Below are positions 31,173 to 41,055 of a stretch of 64,000 bases of DNA, piece by piece. Origin of the DNA: UBA11740 sp035635855. GTDB taxonomy: Bacteria; Acidobacteriota; Blastocatellia; Pyrinomonadales; Pyrinomonadaceae. Location: the NCBI GenBank assembly GCA_035635855.1, contig DASQAF010000023.1, positions 186,001 through 250,000 of the forward strand, written 5' to 3'. Numbering within the stretch: the stretch's first letter is position 1; each line of letters starts with the position of its first letter. The notes beneath the pieces were generated by a model that was not told where the DNA came from, ran no database searches, and was given only the letters and a program-made list of their open reading frames with translations. A program made the translations under genes and the position numbers.

Positions 31173-32618
31173 TCACTCTTGTCGATCTTTGTCAGCGCCC
31201 ACCGCCACATACCTTCGCCCCAGCCCCAGCTCTCTCAACTTGTGCTGAAGCGACTGCCTATGCATACCCAGAACTGAAGCTGCGCGGGTAACGTTGCCGC
31301 CGGACTCTTCCAGACAGCGCGCAATGTAGCGCCGCTCGAATTCGCGGCGGTCGTCACGAAAATCAGAAGTGTAAGGAACTGACAGGTCGCCGTTAACCGG
31401 ACTATCAATGGCAGTCACCGAAGTTTTCTTTGTTGGCGCGTCGGTGATATCGATGGCGTTCAGCTCGTCGCCTTCGGACATGATCGCAGCGCGTTCGATT
31501 GCGTTACGGAGTTCGCGCACGTTGCCGGGCCAATCATATTCGATTAACCGGCGCAGAGCCTCGCGTCCGATCGGCCTCTGCGGCAAGCCGTGACGTTCCG
31601 CGGACTGTTGGGCAAGCGCCGTTGCCAGGACGGGAATGTCTTCGCGGCGCTCGCGCAGCGGAGCGATGTCGATTGTAACCACGCGCAGGCGATAGAAGAG
31701 GTCGGCGCGGAAATTTCCCTCAAGGATTTCCTCTTCCAAAGCCCGATGCGTCGCGCTGACAATACGCACATCGACCGGAATCGATTCGTCACCGCCCAGT
31801 CTTTCAATCCGCCGTTCTTCCAGCGCGCGCAGCAGCTTCGCCTGCACGTTCGCGCTCATGTCGCCAATCTCATCCAGGAAAAGCGTGCCGCCATTTGCCT
31901 GCTCGAATTTACCCTTGCGGCGCGCTGCAGCCCCCGTAAACGCGCCCTTTTCATGGCCAAACAGCTCGGACTCGATCAGCTCTGTAGGTAAGGCTGCGCA
32001 GTTCACGGCCACGAACGCCCCACTGCTGCGGGCCGTACTGCGCTCGTGCAGCTCGCGCGCAACTAACTCTTTGCCGGTGCCCGACTCGCCGCGCACCAAA
32101 ACGGTGGCGTCGGTGTCGGCGACTTTATCAATCATCGCGCGCACGGTCTGCATCGCTTCGGAACTTCCGAGCAAAGCGCCACGCTGAGACGTTTCAATCT
32201 CGATGCGGCGCCGCAGTGAAAGGTTCTCGCGACGCAGCTTGATGTTTTCGAAGGCGTTCTTGACGACCAGCCTGAGATCGTCGAGCTCGAAGGGTTTCGA
32301 GACGTAATCATAAGCGCCGCTCTTGACGGCCTGGACAGCGAGCCGCTCAGACCCGTGCGCCGTAATGATCACGACCAACGGCATCTCTGCCTGATTTCCG
32401 CTTTGCAGTTCCTGGAGAAATTCCAGTCCGCTGATTCCTGGCAGGTTGACATCGAGCAGTAGCAGATCGACCTTCGCATCGGCCATCAACTCTCGCGCCG
32501 TTTCGACGCTGCCGGCTTCGTTAATCTCGCAACCAAAAGCCTCGAGCGCGCGCCTAATGCCATAGCGCGCCGCCTCTTCATCATCCACAATCAACAATCG
32601 CAAGCTGTTCTTTTCCAT
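31173..32618 (-). CDS. Sigma-54-dependent response regulator (NtrC family)
   Basis: This 481-residue protein has an N-terminal receiver (LLIVDDEEAARYGIRRALEA, phospho-Asp in LLLLDVNLPG near residue 55), an AAA+ domain with Walker A GESGTGKELVA, the sigma-54 contact loop ELFGHEKGAFTGAAARR and Walker B GGTLFLDEIGDM. A Fis-type HTH closes it (GGNVTRAASVLGMHRQSLQH, about residues 440-460). It activates sigma-54 promoters when phosphorylated, presumably by the kinase at 33547 two genes upstream. The pair resembles PrsR/PrsK of exopolysaccharide control, though no polysaccharide genes are here. It starts at the ATG at 32618. Confidence 0.93.
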   Translation of the reverse strand: MEKNSLRLLIVDDEEAARYGIRRALEAFGCEINEAGSVETARELMADAKVDLLLLDVNLPGISGLEFLQELQSGNQAEMPLVVIITAHGSERLAVQAVKSGAYDYVSKPFELDDLRLVVKNAFENIKLRRENLSLRRRIEIETSQRGALLGSSEAMQTVRAMIDKVADTDATVLVRGESGTGKELVARELHERSTARSSGAFVAVNCAALPTELIESELFGHEKGAFTGAAARRKGKFEQANGGTLFLDEIGDMSANVQAKLLRALEERRIERLGGDESIPVDVRIVSATHRALEEEILEGNFRADLFYRLRVVTIDIAPLRERREDIPVLATALAQQSAERHGLPQRPIGREALRRLIEYDWPGNVRELRNAIERAAIMSEGDELNAIDITDAPTKKTSVTAIDSPVNGDLSVPYTSDFRDDRREFERRYIARCLEESGGNVTRAASVLGMHRQSLQHKLRELGLGRRYVAVGADKDRQE

Positions 32619-32744
32619 CTTGACCCCCGGATTTTAATACTTTTCCGGGAGTTTTGCTTGCGCGTGGCGTGCCAGAGGCAGCGCGGCTCGTTGTGCCACG
32701 CGCATCCTGCGCATGATTCACGGGCGTGATGCCCGTGCCGCTTT

Positions 32745-33410
32745 CTACTTCGGCGAGCGCTTGACTGAAATAACCACTACCAGCACATCGCCTGAAGGCC
32801 CGATGTTGAGCGTGCCCACCACCACCGGCTCGCCTTCATTCAGACTAATATCGGTATGAAGGCCCGTCGGCTCGTAACTGATTGATGGGACCGAGAAGTT
32901 GCCGGTCGAAGCCACTGTCGCGCCGGTCTGTACCGGAACCCGCGATCCAAAATTAAAGCCCTTCAGACGAACTATGTGGCTGCCGTCTGCGGCGGTCCCC
33001 AGCTGCACGGCGTCGATCGTAAAGTCGTTAAAGCTGGGCGTCGAAGATGACGACGATGCTGGAGCAGCCAACGGTCCGCCAATCCAGCGTACGCTCAGCC
33101 GACCACCATTCTTCACTCGATTGAGCAGAGTTGCGGCCAGCGCGTAGTTCTTGAATGGCAATGTCGCCTGTAACTGTCTGACAACCGGATCAAGTAAGGC
33201 CGGCATCCTGGCATTCGCAGTCGGCTGGTTACTTGCCAGAACCAGATAAAGTTGCGTGTCCATATTCGTTTCATCATCGCCGCGCGCCTCTGTCGAAGCG
33301 CGTGATGTCTGACTCGTATCCTGCGCGGTTGCTAACTGCGCTGACCCGATCACCGCGACCAGGCACAGCAGCGCACAGAACATCACCCGATCTAACTTGG
33401 TTGGGATCAT
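32745..33410 (-). CDS. Exported hypothetical protein between kinase and regulator
   Basis: This 221-residue protein has a signal peptide (VMFCALLCLVAVIGSAQLAT, cleaved near residue 30). The mature part has LYLVLASNQPTANARMPALL, a Ser-rich linker near residue 125 and a C-terminal beta segment SLNEGEPVVVGTLNIGPSGD. That EGEPVVVGT ending recurs in acidobacterial exported proteins. Function is unknown; lying between the kinase and its presumed regulator on the same strand suggests a role in, or control by, that system. AAAGGAG precedes the ATG at 33410; the open frame further upstream lacks a ribosome site. Confidence 0.7.
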   Translation of the reverse strand: MIPTKLDRVMFCALLCLVAVIGSAQLATAQDTSQTSRASTEARGDDETNMDTQLYLVLASNQPTANARMPALLDPVVRQLQATLPFKNYALAATLLNRVKNGGRLSVRWIGGPLAAPASSSSSTPSFNDFTIDAVQLGTAADGSHIVRLKGFNFGSRVPVQTGATVASTGNFSVPSISYEPTGLHTDISLNEGEPVVVGTLNIGPSGDVLVVVISVKRSPK

Positions 33411-33546
33411 CACTCGTTCTCCTTTTATTGAATTACGAAAATGGCGATTGCTCGCCAGGCAGGTTGGTTGCTCTTCCATCTGCTCACACGCCGAGGGCAA
33501 AGGAAAGTTCCGAATAAAGAGATAGCGCAAGTTGCACTTGCGATTG

Positions 33547-35625
33547 TCACGAGCACAAATTGCCAACCTGCGCTACCGGCACGCGCAACTCGAATCTTGC
33601 GCCTCTGCCGTTGTGCGAGGGCACGAGCCGGGCCGAACCGCCGGCGTCTTCCATGCGTTTGCGCACAATCGCCAGGCCGAGCCCGGTGCCGCGCTGTCGC
33701 GTGGTAAAGAATGGCTCCCAAATCTTTGTGTTCATCTGCGGGTCGATGCCCGGTCCGCTGTCGGTAACCGCAAAAACGATCTCTGCGCCATCGCGAAAAG
33801 ATTCAACCGTCACTTGTCCACCGCCGGGAGTTGCCTGCAGCGCATTTAGTAGAAGATTCGCCAGCGCATCGCGAAGTGCGCCCGCCTGCACACCGTCGTG
33901 TTGAGCGTTGGCCTCTGCCCGTGATTGAATACTGAGGTTGCGTTCCCCGGCGTCGGCGCGAAATAGCCCAGCGACGCTGCGCAGCAACTCGTCAGTGCTG
34001 CACGGCGCGGCAGCGGGAGGCTGTTTACTCGCAAAGCTGAGCAACTGCGTCACGCTTTTGCTGAGGCGGTCTGTTTCTCCCACGATCAGGCTGAGGTCTC
34101 GCGCATGCTGCACGTTGAGCGCTTCATCCTCGCTCATCACCTGGGCTATTGATTTGATTGCCGAGAGCGGATTCTTAACTTCGTGGGCCACCGTCGCGGC
34201 CATTTGTCCCAGCGCCGCCAGACGCTCTCCTTCCGCCAGCTTCCGTTCGAGCTGGACGTTTTCATTAGCCAGACGAAAATCCTCAATCGCGATCGCCACC
34301 TGACCGGCCAGTACTTCAAGTACGGCCCGCACGTCGGGGGTTAGCGCATTGGGCGAAGCTTCGATCAGCAGCACCCCCGCGTTTCGATCGTCGCGACGCA
34401 GCGGATAGGCGATGTGGTATCCCGCCTCGCGCAGGTCGTCGCTATCTTCAAATGAAGAACGACCGGCGGTCTCGGCTGCGCGCAGTAATCTATCGATCAA
34501 TCGTGATTGCTGGTCATCCGGCAAAGCCTCTTTCTCAACTCCGTCGGTCTCCAAAATAATCTTCACGCGGCTCAGAGCGAGAGCGCTGGCAGTTTGGGAT
34601 TCGATGAAATTGAGCAGCTCAGGCAACCGGCGATACTGTCCGGTCTGGGCTCCGACGCGAGCCACAACGTCGCGATAGAGGGCGGTCTCTCGTTCGAAGA
34701 GGGCGCGAAAACGCTTTTCCAGCCAGCCACGCAGAGGAGCCGCCAGCAACGTTAGCGCGAGTATCAGGATCGCTTCAACGGCTCCGGCGCGCAGCCCATA
34801 GTGCGCATTCGCCCACTCGCCGATGCGCCGAATACCGTAGAGATAGACGGCCAACACCACGGCGGCAAACGTCGCCACAATCAAACTTTCTTTGATGATC
34901 AGTTCGAGATAACGATAACGATAGATGTAGTAGGCCAACAGCGCCGAAGGCAGCAGCGATCCCAGATTGGCGAGCGTTTGCAGGTATTGACCGGCGACAG
35001 TTCCCTTGCCCAGCCCCAGCCCCAGGGATGACAGAATCAAAACCGCTATCACGATGAAAGAGAACGCCAGCGTGTGCAGAATGCGGCGTTCGCTGAGCGA
35101 AGCGGCACGCCGCGCCACCAGTAACTCAGTCACGGCTACGACGGTCAGCGAGTAAACGACCCAGAGCGCGAACGGCAGGACAAACACGGAAAGCTTCGCG
35201 ATCATCGGCTGGTAGGTTCCCGTCCAAAGGCGCGGGACTACCACGAAAAGAAAGAGACACGGGAGGTAGGAAAGAAAAACTCTTATGCGCTCGGTACGTG
35301 TCAGGTTGCGCCCCTGTGAGCTCGCCCATAGATGCAGGTGCACATGCAGCAGCAGCGAGTAACAGACAGTAATGCTGATCACGGCGATTGCATTCGCCAA
35401 CCGCAGCAGAGGGGCCCAACGCGCGACATCCAGACCCAACAGACTGCGGAGAGTAACGATCAGATTGCCGGCGTGCCAGCCAACCATGCAGAGCCCCAGG
35501 CCCAGAAGCAGACGATGGATTTGCACCACGCCCAGGCGCTGCCTGAACAGGAGATAACCCATCCACAGCGGCAGCACCGCGCCGAGACTGTAACCAATTA
35601 GTTGGAGGGCTTCGAGCAGGGACAT
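33547..35625 (-). CDS. Membrane histidine kinase with GAF domain (PrsK-like)
   Basis: This 692-residue sensor has about ten hydrophobic helices in residues 1-310, a GAF domain (about 320-440), then HisKA with the phospho-His in ATVAHEVKNPLSAIKSIAQV (about residue 475), N-box LRDALANLLLNALQATPGG, G1 VTDSGPGIDP and G2 GTGLGLAIVRKRME. The size and order match PrsK-type kinases of PEP-CTERM/exosortase systems, but no exosortase is seen nearby. The likely partner is the NtrC-type regulator at 31173. It autophosphorylates on His and passes phosphate to the regulator; the signal is unknown. It starts at the ATG at 35625. Confidence 0.9.
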   Translation of the reverse strand: MSLLEALQLIGYSLGAVLPLWMGYLLFRQRLGVVQIHRLLLGLGLCMVGWHAGNLIVTLRSLLGLDVARWAPLLRLANAIAVISITVCYSLLLHVHLHLWASSQGRNLTRTERIRVFLSYLPCLFLFVVVPRLWTGTYQPMIAKLSVFVLPFALWVVYSLTVVAVTELLVARRAASLSERRILHTLAFSFIVIAVLILSSLGLGLGKGTVAGQYLQTLANLGSLLPSALLAYYIYRYRYLELIIKESLIVATFAAVVLAVYLYGIRRIGEWANAHYGLRAGAVEAILILALTLLAAPLRGWLEKRFRALFERETALYRDVVARVGAQTGQYRRLPELLNFIESQTASALALSRVKIILETDGVEKEALPDDQQSRLIDRLLRAAETAGRSSFEDSDDLREAGYHIAYPLRRDDRNAGVLLIEASPNALTPDVRAVLEVLAGQVAIAIEDFRLANENVQLERKLAEGERLAALGQMAATVAHEVKNPLSAIKSIAQVMSEDEALNVQHARDLSLIVGETDRLSKSVTQLLSFASKQPPAAAPCSTDELLRSVAGLFRADAGERNLSIQSRAEANAQHDGVQAGALRDALANLLLNALQATPGGGQVTVESFRDGAEIVFAVTDSGPGIDPQMNTKIWEPFFTTRQRGTGLGLAIVRKRMEDAGGSARLVPSHNGRGARFELRVPVAQVGNLCS

Positions 35626-35737
35626 CTGTAGATATCAGCGCGGCAGTAGCCCGACCGTGAGGGAGGGCGTTGCACTCGCGCGTTCACTCGTCATCATCGT
35701 TATCGAAGGAGGCATATCGAAGGAGCCTAGCCAACAT

Positions 35738-36502
35738 TCACCCTGGGTGGAGCGCTACTTTGGTTAGCGTTATCAGTATCTGCTCAGGGTCGCTTCCAGG
35801 ATCCTTTGAGAGCTGACTCTTGAGCAATTCTTTAAGGCTATCATCGGCCTGAACGCCAGTCTTATGAATCTTTCGAATCGTACGGCCTAACTCCCGGATT
35901 AGCCCTTCCACAACCTCGAATCCGAGATTAAAACGTTTCTGAGATATGCTCCTGGGATGAGTCCACCTCTCGCCATCGAAGTCGACGTAGAGGCCTTGCT
36001 TCTTCATATCGTTCGCACCGCCAACCAATTCTAGGAGGATAATGAGCGGGTTCTTCTTTCGAGAGTGGGAAGCTAAAGACTTGAATTCCATTTTGAGTTC
36101 GCTCACAAACTCATCTCGCAACTCTGGCGGAAAATCCTTCACTCGGTGGCGCTGCTGAACGCGCAAGGCCGCGCGGACCCGAAGGCCTTGAATCATTGCA
36201 GTGTAGAGAATGCCAAACGCAATCGAGTGTCGTACGTCATGCTTGCTAAGCACCTCGGCTAGCATACTTTTTGGCAGATCCACACCCATGCCTAAAAGAG
36301 TGAGCGCCCATGATTTCGTCATTTCTTCCAAGGCAAGGACTACGTGAGACGCGGCCGATCCAAATAAGCGTTCGTCCGCCAATATTTCAGCCGCCCGCAA
36401 ATGGTGGCGAGCGTTTGTTAACGAAAGGAGCGCTCCTCGCGCAGAGTTTGATCTGTCTGGAAGGGGCCTTCGCGTTCTTTCCTTCTTTTGATGTCTTCTC
36501 AT
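35738..36502 (-). CDS. AbiV-like (HEPN) abortive-infection protein
   Basis: This 254-residue, basic, all-helical protein has the AbiV/HEPN pattern: ALLSLTNARHHLRAAEILAD (about residues 24-43), SAASHVVLALEEMTKSWALT (about 49-68, the A-x-E-E-x-x-K core), EVLSKHDVRHSIAFG with the conserved His-Lys region, and MKKQGLYVDFDGERWTHPRS near residue 175. Lactococcal AbiV halts phage protein synthesis; many bacterial homologues are annotated but untested. It stands alone between a kinase gene and an ompA-like gene, so it is an isolated candidate defence gene and not part of a visible island. It starts at the ATG at 36502. Confidence 0.7.
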   Translation of the reverse strand: MRRHQKKERTRRPLPDRSNSARGALLSLTNARHHLRAAEILADERLFGSAASHVVLALEEMTKSWALTLLGMGVDLPKSMLAEVLSKHDVRHSIAFGILYTAMIQGLRVRAALRVQQRHRVKDFPPELRDEFVSELKMEFKSLASHSRKKNPLIILLELVGGANDMKKQGLYVDFDGERWTHPRSISQKRFNLGFEVVEGLIRELGRTIRKIHKTGVQADDSLKELLKSQLSKDPGSDPEQILITLTKVALHPG

Positions 36503-36548
36503 ATGAGGTCTAAAAATCCATCGACGACGCCCTCCTTCAAGGGTCGCG

Positions 36549-38102
36549 TTACTGCCCCGCCAGGCTCAAGGTTATTTCCGTCCTTCTGTTCTTTGCGCGG
36601 CTGGCGACTGTGGTGTTTGGCGCGACCGGACTTGCTCCGCCCAGGCCGCTCGCCTGTATCCGGGTTACATCTACGCCGGCTGCGGCAAGCCGCTCAGACA
36701 AGACTCTTGCACGGTCTTGTGTCAGTTGTTGCAGAGTGCCTTCATCGCCGCGATTATCAGTAAACGACTCAATCGAGATTTGATAATCGGGGTTATTGGC
36801 CAGCAAAGCTCCCAATTGATCGAGCTTCGCGGCGGACGCCGCACTGAGGTTTGTCGAGCGCGGATTTACCCACAGCGATTCCGTCAAAATCACCGTCAAT
36901 CCCCGGCCACTCTCCCGCACGGTGCCAAAGCGACCGAGCGATTGTTTGAGAGTTTCGGCGGCGGCACGCTGGTCCGCGGCGCGCTTCTCCGTCGCTCGAC
37001 GGGTGTCCTCGGCCTGCTTCTCGCCTTCAATTCGCGCCAGACGAACTTTCGCGTCTTCGGCGTCGGCGCGGACGGTTTGAATTTCATCGCGCAACCTGGA
37101 GATTTCGGTGCGTGCGTCACGCAATTGCTCGGTGGCGTTCAGCGCATCGCGCTCAGCCAACTCACGCGCGTGGCGCTCAGTTTCCAACTCCGCTTTCAAA
37201 CGACTAATTTCCTGGTTCGCAGTGGCGGTGGATTCTTCCGCGCTGCGCAGCGCCAGGTCACGGCGCTCGACCTCTTCGCGTCTTTCGCGTGCTGCTCGCC
37301 GGACCAGCGCCATGTCTTCCGCCTTGGCCCCGCTGCTGATTGCCTGCCGGGCCAGGATATCTATCTCTCGGATTGGCTGCCGCGTGCGCAGAGCACTTTC
37401 AGCTTGTTCCAAATCGGCCTGCGCGGTGCGCAATTCGTTTGGCGCATCGCGTTCTGCTCCCGCGTATCGCGCCAGGTTGATTGCCTGACGGGCGCCGAGC
37501 AGCGCCACCGGAATATCCCGATAGTCCGACTCGGCTATAGCCGGCACGCTGGCGTCGCGAAAGTAGTCGCTCGTGTTCCCGATGTACTGAATCCGTGAAG
37601 TTTGTACCTGCGCATCACGGATCGCGACCGGCGCCACATTTTCGAGCACCACCATGCGGCTGGGCGAGTGCACCAGAAAATGCGGTTCGGCGGTGACCAC
37701 CAGCGCGAACGTCTGCAAAGGCGTAGTCACGTCAATCTTTGAATCTATCAGCCCGCTGCCGCTGCGTTTGATTTCGCCAAGATTGTCGACGTGCCCGTCA
37801 GGAGAGATCGCCCACAACACATAAGTTGTGTAGACACCGCCCAGCTCGTAAGCGCGCGGCATATGGTCGATGCTCAGCTCGACCCGAGTCCCGCGACGAC
37901 CCTGCCGCCTCACCTTTGCCATGCCTGTCAGACGAGGCAATCGAGTGGTCCCGTGAAAAGTCACTTCGATCGTTTGATCCAAAGGATAGGTGATGGCGAC
38001 CGTCGTGCGACGATTCTCACTTTGGCCGAACGCGCTGGCGACGAGAGAAAGGAGAATCACGATACCTGTGACAACCGTGGTTAGTTTGAAAGCTCGGTTC
38101 AT
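36549..38102 (-). CDS. OmpA-family protein with long coiled coil
   Basis: This 517-residue envelope protein has a signal peptide (LTTVVTGIVILLSLVASAFG) and an N-terminal beta domain (QTIEVTFHGTTRLPRLTGMA). A coiled coil spans about residues 210-375, with many Glu/Arg/Ala heptads (EISRLKAELETERHARELAE). The C-terminal OmpA peptidoglycan-binding domain has YQISIESFTDNRGDEGTLQQ, LTQDRARVLSERLAAAGVD and NRRTEITLSL. It probably anchors or spaces the outer membrane on the wall. The ATG at 38102 is chosen because the frame upstream lacks a signal. The upstream 38103-38434 gap shows no gene. Confidence 0.85.
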   Translation of the reverse strand: MNRAFKLTTVVTGIVILLSLVASAFGQSENRRTTVAITYPLDQTIEVTFHGTTRLPRLTGMAKVRRQGRRGTRVELSIDHMPRAYELGGVYTTYVLWAISPDGHVDNLGEIKRSGSGLIDSKIDVTTPLQTFALVVTAEPHFLVHSPSRMVVLENVAPVAIRDAQVQTSRIQYIGNTSDYFRDASVPAIAESDYRDIPVALLGARQAINLARYAGAERDAPNELRTAQADLEQAESALRTRQPIREIDILARQAISSGAKAEDMALVRRAARERREEVERRDLALRSAEESTATANQEISRLKAELETERHARELAERDALNATEQLRDARTEISRLRDEIQTVRADAEDAKVRLARIEGEKQAEDTRRATEKRAADQRAAAETLKQSLGRFGTVRESGRGLTVILTESLWVNPRSTNLSAASAAKLDQLGALLANNPDYQISIESFTDNRGDEGTLQQLTQDRARVLSERLAAAGVDVTRIQASGLGGASPVAPNTTVASRAKNRRTEITLSLAGQ

Positions 38103-38434
38103 GAATGACTCCAGCAAGTTTTCTGCGAATACTGATCGAACGGCCGCGACCGTCCGCATCGATTGATGCCTTAACTCTGGGTAATTGTTGCCGAAGGAGG
38201 GCGAAGTGGCAAGCTTCGGAGTGGTTAAGTGGCCTCCGATTTTCAAGAGCTTACCGGGCCAAGTAAACGACGATCCACGAAAACACACAAAATGGAACTA
38301 GTTGTGTCTGTGCGATTTCGTGTGAGTTCGTGGATCGTTCTGGGCCAGGCAAGCGCGCCACGCGCGCTTTCGCGGGTAAGGGTGTCCCACCGTCCCATTG
38401 ACGACTAGACCTGCTGGATGAGGAGTCTTCAGTT

Positions 38435-38605
38435 CTAGCGGGGCAGCGATCGTTCGTAGGCCTTCGTGCGCAAGTCCTGAACAAGTTGAATAACAAAGCA
38501 GGAGACGGCGATCAGCAGAAGCACGTGAACCATGCCGCTTTTGTGCAGCAGGAACTTTAATACCAACCAAGCCACCGTCAAAAGTGAGCCTACGATCCAG
38601 AGCAT
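38435..38605 (-). CDS. Small two-helix membrane protein (lmo0937/DUF5670-like)
   Basis: This 56-residue protein starts at the ATG at 38605: MLWIVGSLLTVAWLVLKFLL, then HKSGMVHVLLLIAVSCFVIQ, then LVQDLRTKAYERSLPR. It has two hydrophobic helices with a His/Gly turn and the start MLW, which is the pattern of lmo0937-type mini membrane proteins. Such proteins are abundant in Acidobacteria and have no known function; some are stress-linked. It lies between the ompA-like gene and the repeat-protein gene, on their strand. Confidence 0.78.
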   Translation of the reverse strand: MLWIVGSLLTVAWLVLKFLLHKSGMVHVLLLIAVSCFVIQLVQDLRTKAYERSLPR

Positions 38606-38677
38606 TCGAGATGCGCCCCTTCCGAGATGCTCAGAATCTTACGCGTCACGACCTGTCCGGTTCAATGACGAACAGGA

Positions 38678-40276
38678 CTAGTGCCTGGCTTTCGAAAACT
38701 CAATCGCTCGCAAACCTGTTCGCGAAGGATCGCCGGCAATGATGAGTATCCCGGAACCGGAAGGTACGGCAACGACCCGGCGCGATGCGGGTGATGCCGC
38801 GTGGTTCGCCACTGACGAGAGGGATTCACTGTCCTTCCAAACAATCGAGCCGTCGCGGCCGGAGAGCGCCAGCGCAAAAGTGTTACCACCGGCCACCAGA
38901 ACATCCAGCAATCCATCGCCGTTAACGTCGGCGAACGCCGTCGTTTCGGTATCGGCTCCGCCGTCAGCTTCCCAAAGGATCTTACCGTCGGCTGCCTTGA
39001 CGGCGACAACTCGGCCGCGATCAGTGACCATGATCACTTCGACGGTGCCGTCACCGTTGAGATCTCCAGCGGCCAATGTTCCGCGAGGCGCATCTCCGTT
39101 GAGGGTAACTCTACCCAGCGCGCGCAAGTCGGCGGCACTCAAAGCGGTCAGGCCACTCTTCGTGCCCACCAGGATCAAGCCGCCGGCCGATCCGTTTACA
39201 AAGAGCGGAGGCGTAGTTGCCGGGCTGCCTGCGTCTCCTGAGCGTATCAGCGCGCCGATGCGGTTGCGAACTTCAACCTGCCCATTCTCCAACGCAAGTA
39301 TCACTCGGCCGATGCCGTTGTCATCAAGCACGACCGGCGCGCCTGCGACGCGATGCGGCAGTTTGATTTGGCCAATGATGTTTCCAGTAATCCCGTCGAG
39401 AATAAAAAGCCTTTGGAGAGAATTGTCCACGACGAAAATCTCCGACGCGCGGCTTTCGCTGAGCACGGCCGCAGTGTTTACAACCGCCGGCAATGTCGCC
39501 CGCCAAAGTTCACGACCGGTGGCTCCTTCAATCCTGGTCACAGTGACGCCTGACAAGACGGCAACATCGTCCAGGCCTGAACTCGATTTGATCAAGAGCA
39601 CCACTGCCTGAGTTGTGGCGGATCGCAGACTCCTGCCCTCAGGTATTCGTCGGCTCGTGGTCCACAAAGCAACTCCGCTCGTGGCATCCAATGCAAAGGT
39701 CGCCCCGGCGGTATTTACGGCTACAACATCAAATCTGCCAGCGGAACGCAGATGGGCCAGGACGGGATTCGTGACTTCACCGACCAGGGCCCGCCAGCCG
39801 CCTCCGGCGACAACCGAGCCTGAGCCCGGTGTCAATCGGGTATCGGTCGCTCTGTCCGGCGGAGCCTTCGGTGGTTGAGTTTGCGTGCCGGCTTGCGCTG
39901 TTTGCAGCGTCACCTCAATCGCCGCGGCCGCAGAAAACTCGCCCAGCTTCGTAGTCAAAGGCGCGATGCGCCAGTAGTACTTGCCCGGAGCCAGGTCATT
40001 GATCTGATACTCGGTTCCCGCGACCACGCGGTCGAAGATAATGTCATTGAAGCCGTGGTCCGTCGCCAATTGCAAACGATACCGAGATACACCGGGCCGG
40101 GCAGCCCAGCGAAGATGGATCGTCGTCAGGCCGCTCTCCCGCGGCTCCTGCTGCGATTGTGAAATCGGCGAATGCGTGTATGGCGACGGGAGATCGCGTG
40201 CGTGGGCAGAAACCATGCCCAGCGATATCGTTGCGGCGGCTGGAATTAAAACGCGAAGGTGGCCTAAGCGGTACAT
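38678..40276 (-). CDS. Exported repeat protein: FN3-like plus FG-GAP/PQQ-type propeller
   Basis: This 532-residue protein has a signal peptide (LIPAAATISLGMVSAHARD), then an FN3-like domain at about residues 50-120 (IHLRWAARPGVSRYRLQLAT, then GKYYWRIAPLTT). Repeated strands follow with Asp-rich loops of the FG-GAP/VCBS type: VLDDNGIGRVILAL, AAGDLNGDGTVEVIMVTD and FADVNGDGLLDVLVAGG; the DxNxDGxxD loops should bind calcium. Interleaved ATSGVALWTTSR and ATGRELWRATLP strands look PQQ-like. It is probably a secreted beta-propeller with an adhesive or scaffolding role. It starts at the ATG at 40276; a GTG two codons earlier is possible. Confidence 0.8.
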   Translation of the reverse strand: MYRLGHLRVLIPAAATISLGMVSAHARDLPSPYTHSPISQSQQEPRESGLTTIHLRWAARPGVSRYRLQLATDHGFNDIIFDRVVAGTEYQINDLAPGKYYWRIAPLTTKLGEFSAAAAIEVTLQTAQAGTQTQPPKAPPDRATDTRLTPGSGSVVAGGGWRALVGEVTNPVLAHLRSAGRFDVVAVNTAGATFALDATSGVALWTTSRRIPEGRSLRSATTQAVVLLIKSSSGLDDVAVLSGVTVTRIEGATGRELWRATLPAVVNTAAVLSESRASEIFVVDNSLQRLFILDGITGNIIGQIKLPHRVAGAPVVLDDNGIGRVILALENGQVEVRNRIGALIRSGDAGSPATTPPLFVNGSAGGLILVGTKSGLTALSAADLRALGRVTLNGDAPRGTLAAGDLNGDGTVEVIMVTDRGRVVAVKAADGKILWEADGGADTETTAFADVNGDGLLDVLVAGGNTFALALSGRDGSIVWKDSESLSSVANHAASPASRRVVAVPSGSGILIIAGDPSRTGLRAIEFSKARH

Positions 40277-40332
40277 GGTCACCTACTAATAAACGACTAA
40301 TTGCACCTGGTTCCCTTCTGCGCGCCGTCTGA

Positions 40333-41055
40333 TCAGGGACTCTCGTTGAGTTTGTATCCGACGCCGCGAACGGTCAGCACGTAGTGGGGATTCTTCGGGT
40401 CGGCTTCCAGCTTCTTTCGCAGGCGGTTGATATGCGGATCGATATTGCGCTGATAGCCTTCATACTCGGTGCTCCAGACGCGATCGAGCAGGTCGTTGCG
40501 CGACCAGGCGCGCCCGGGCTCTGACGCCAGCAATTCCAGAATCTGAAACTCGAGCGGAGTCAGATCGATTTTGGCGCCGCCACGCGAGACCTCGTGCCGC
40601 CGCTTATCGACCACCAGGTCGCCGATCTCCATGCGCTCCTCGTCGCCGCTCGCCCGCGTTGCCGGAGAGTTGCGGCGCAACAACGCTTCGATTCGATATT
40701 CCAGTTCGCGCGGACTAAAGGGCTTCGCGAGATAATCGTCGGCGCCCGCCTCGAACCCGGCCACTTTGTCGTCGAGCAAATCGTGAGCCGTCAGGAAAAG
40801 CGCCGGCGTTTCGTTGCCGCGCTCTCGGAGCTTTTTCAAGAGTTCGAGACCGGACATTTCCGGCATGGCGACGTCCAGGATAAAGCAGTCGAAATGATCC
40901 GTAGTCGCAGTTTGCAACGCCGCTATGCCACTCTCTTTTTCGGCCACTTCAAAGCCAAGCCGCCGAAAATACTCGGCCAGGAGCGTGCGCATTTCGACGT
41001 CGTCGTCAACGATCATCAGCCTCTTGGCTTGTGCGTTCGTAGGTTCAGGATCCAC
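40333..41055 (-). CDS. OmpR/PhoB-family response regulator
   Basis: This 240-residue protein has a receiver (LMIVDDDVEMRTLLAEYFRR, phospho-Asp in DCFILDVAMPEMSG near residue 60, Lys in DDYLAKPFSPRE) and a C-terminal winged helix (LTPLEFQILELLASEPGRAW, then YQRNIDPHINRLRKKL and YVLTVRGVGYKLN). It binds DNA as a dimer when phosphorylated. No histidine kinase is adjacent, so it is an orphan in this window. The start is a GTG at 41055; a later ATG (MIVDDD) would cut the domain too close. Confidence 0.92.
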   Translation of the reverse strand: MDPEPTNAQAKRLMIVDDDVEMRTLLAEYFRRLGFEVAEKESGIAALQTATTDHFDCFILDVAMPEMSGLELLKKLRERGNETPALFLTAHDLLDDKVAGFEAGADDYLAKPFSPRELEYRIEALLRRNSPATRASGDEERMEIGDLVVDKRRHEVSRGGAKIDLTPLEFQILELLASEPGRAWSRNDLLDRVWSTEYEGYQRNIDPHINRLRKKLEADPKNPHYVLTVRGVGYKLNESP

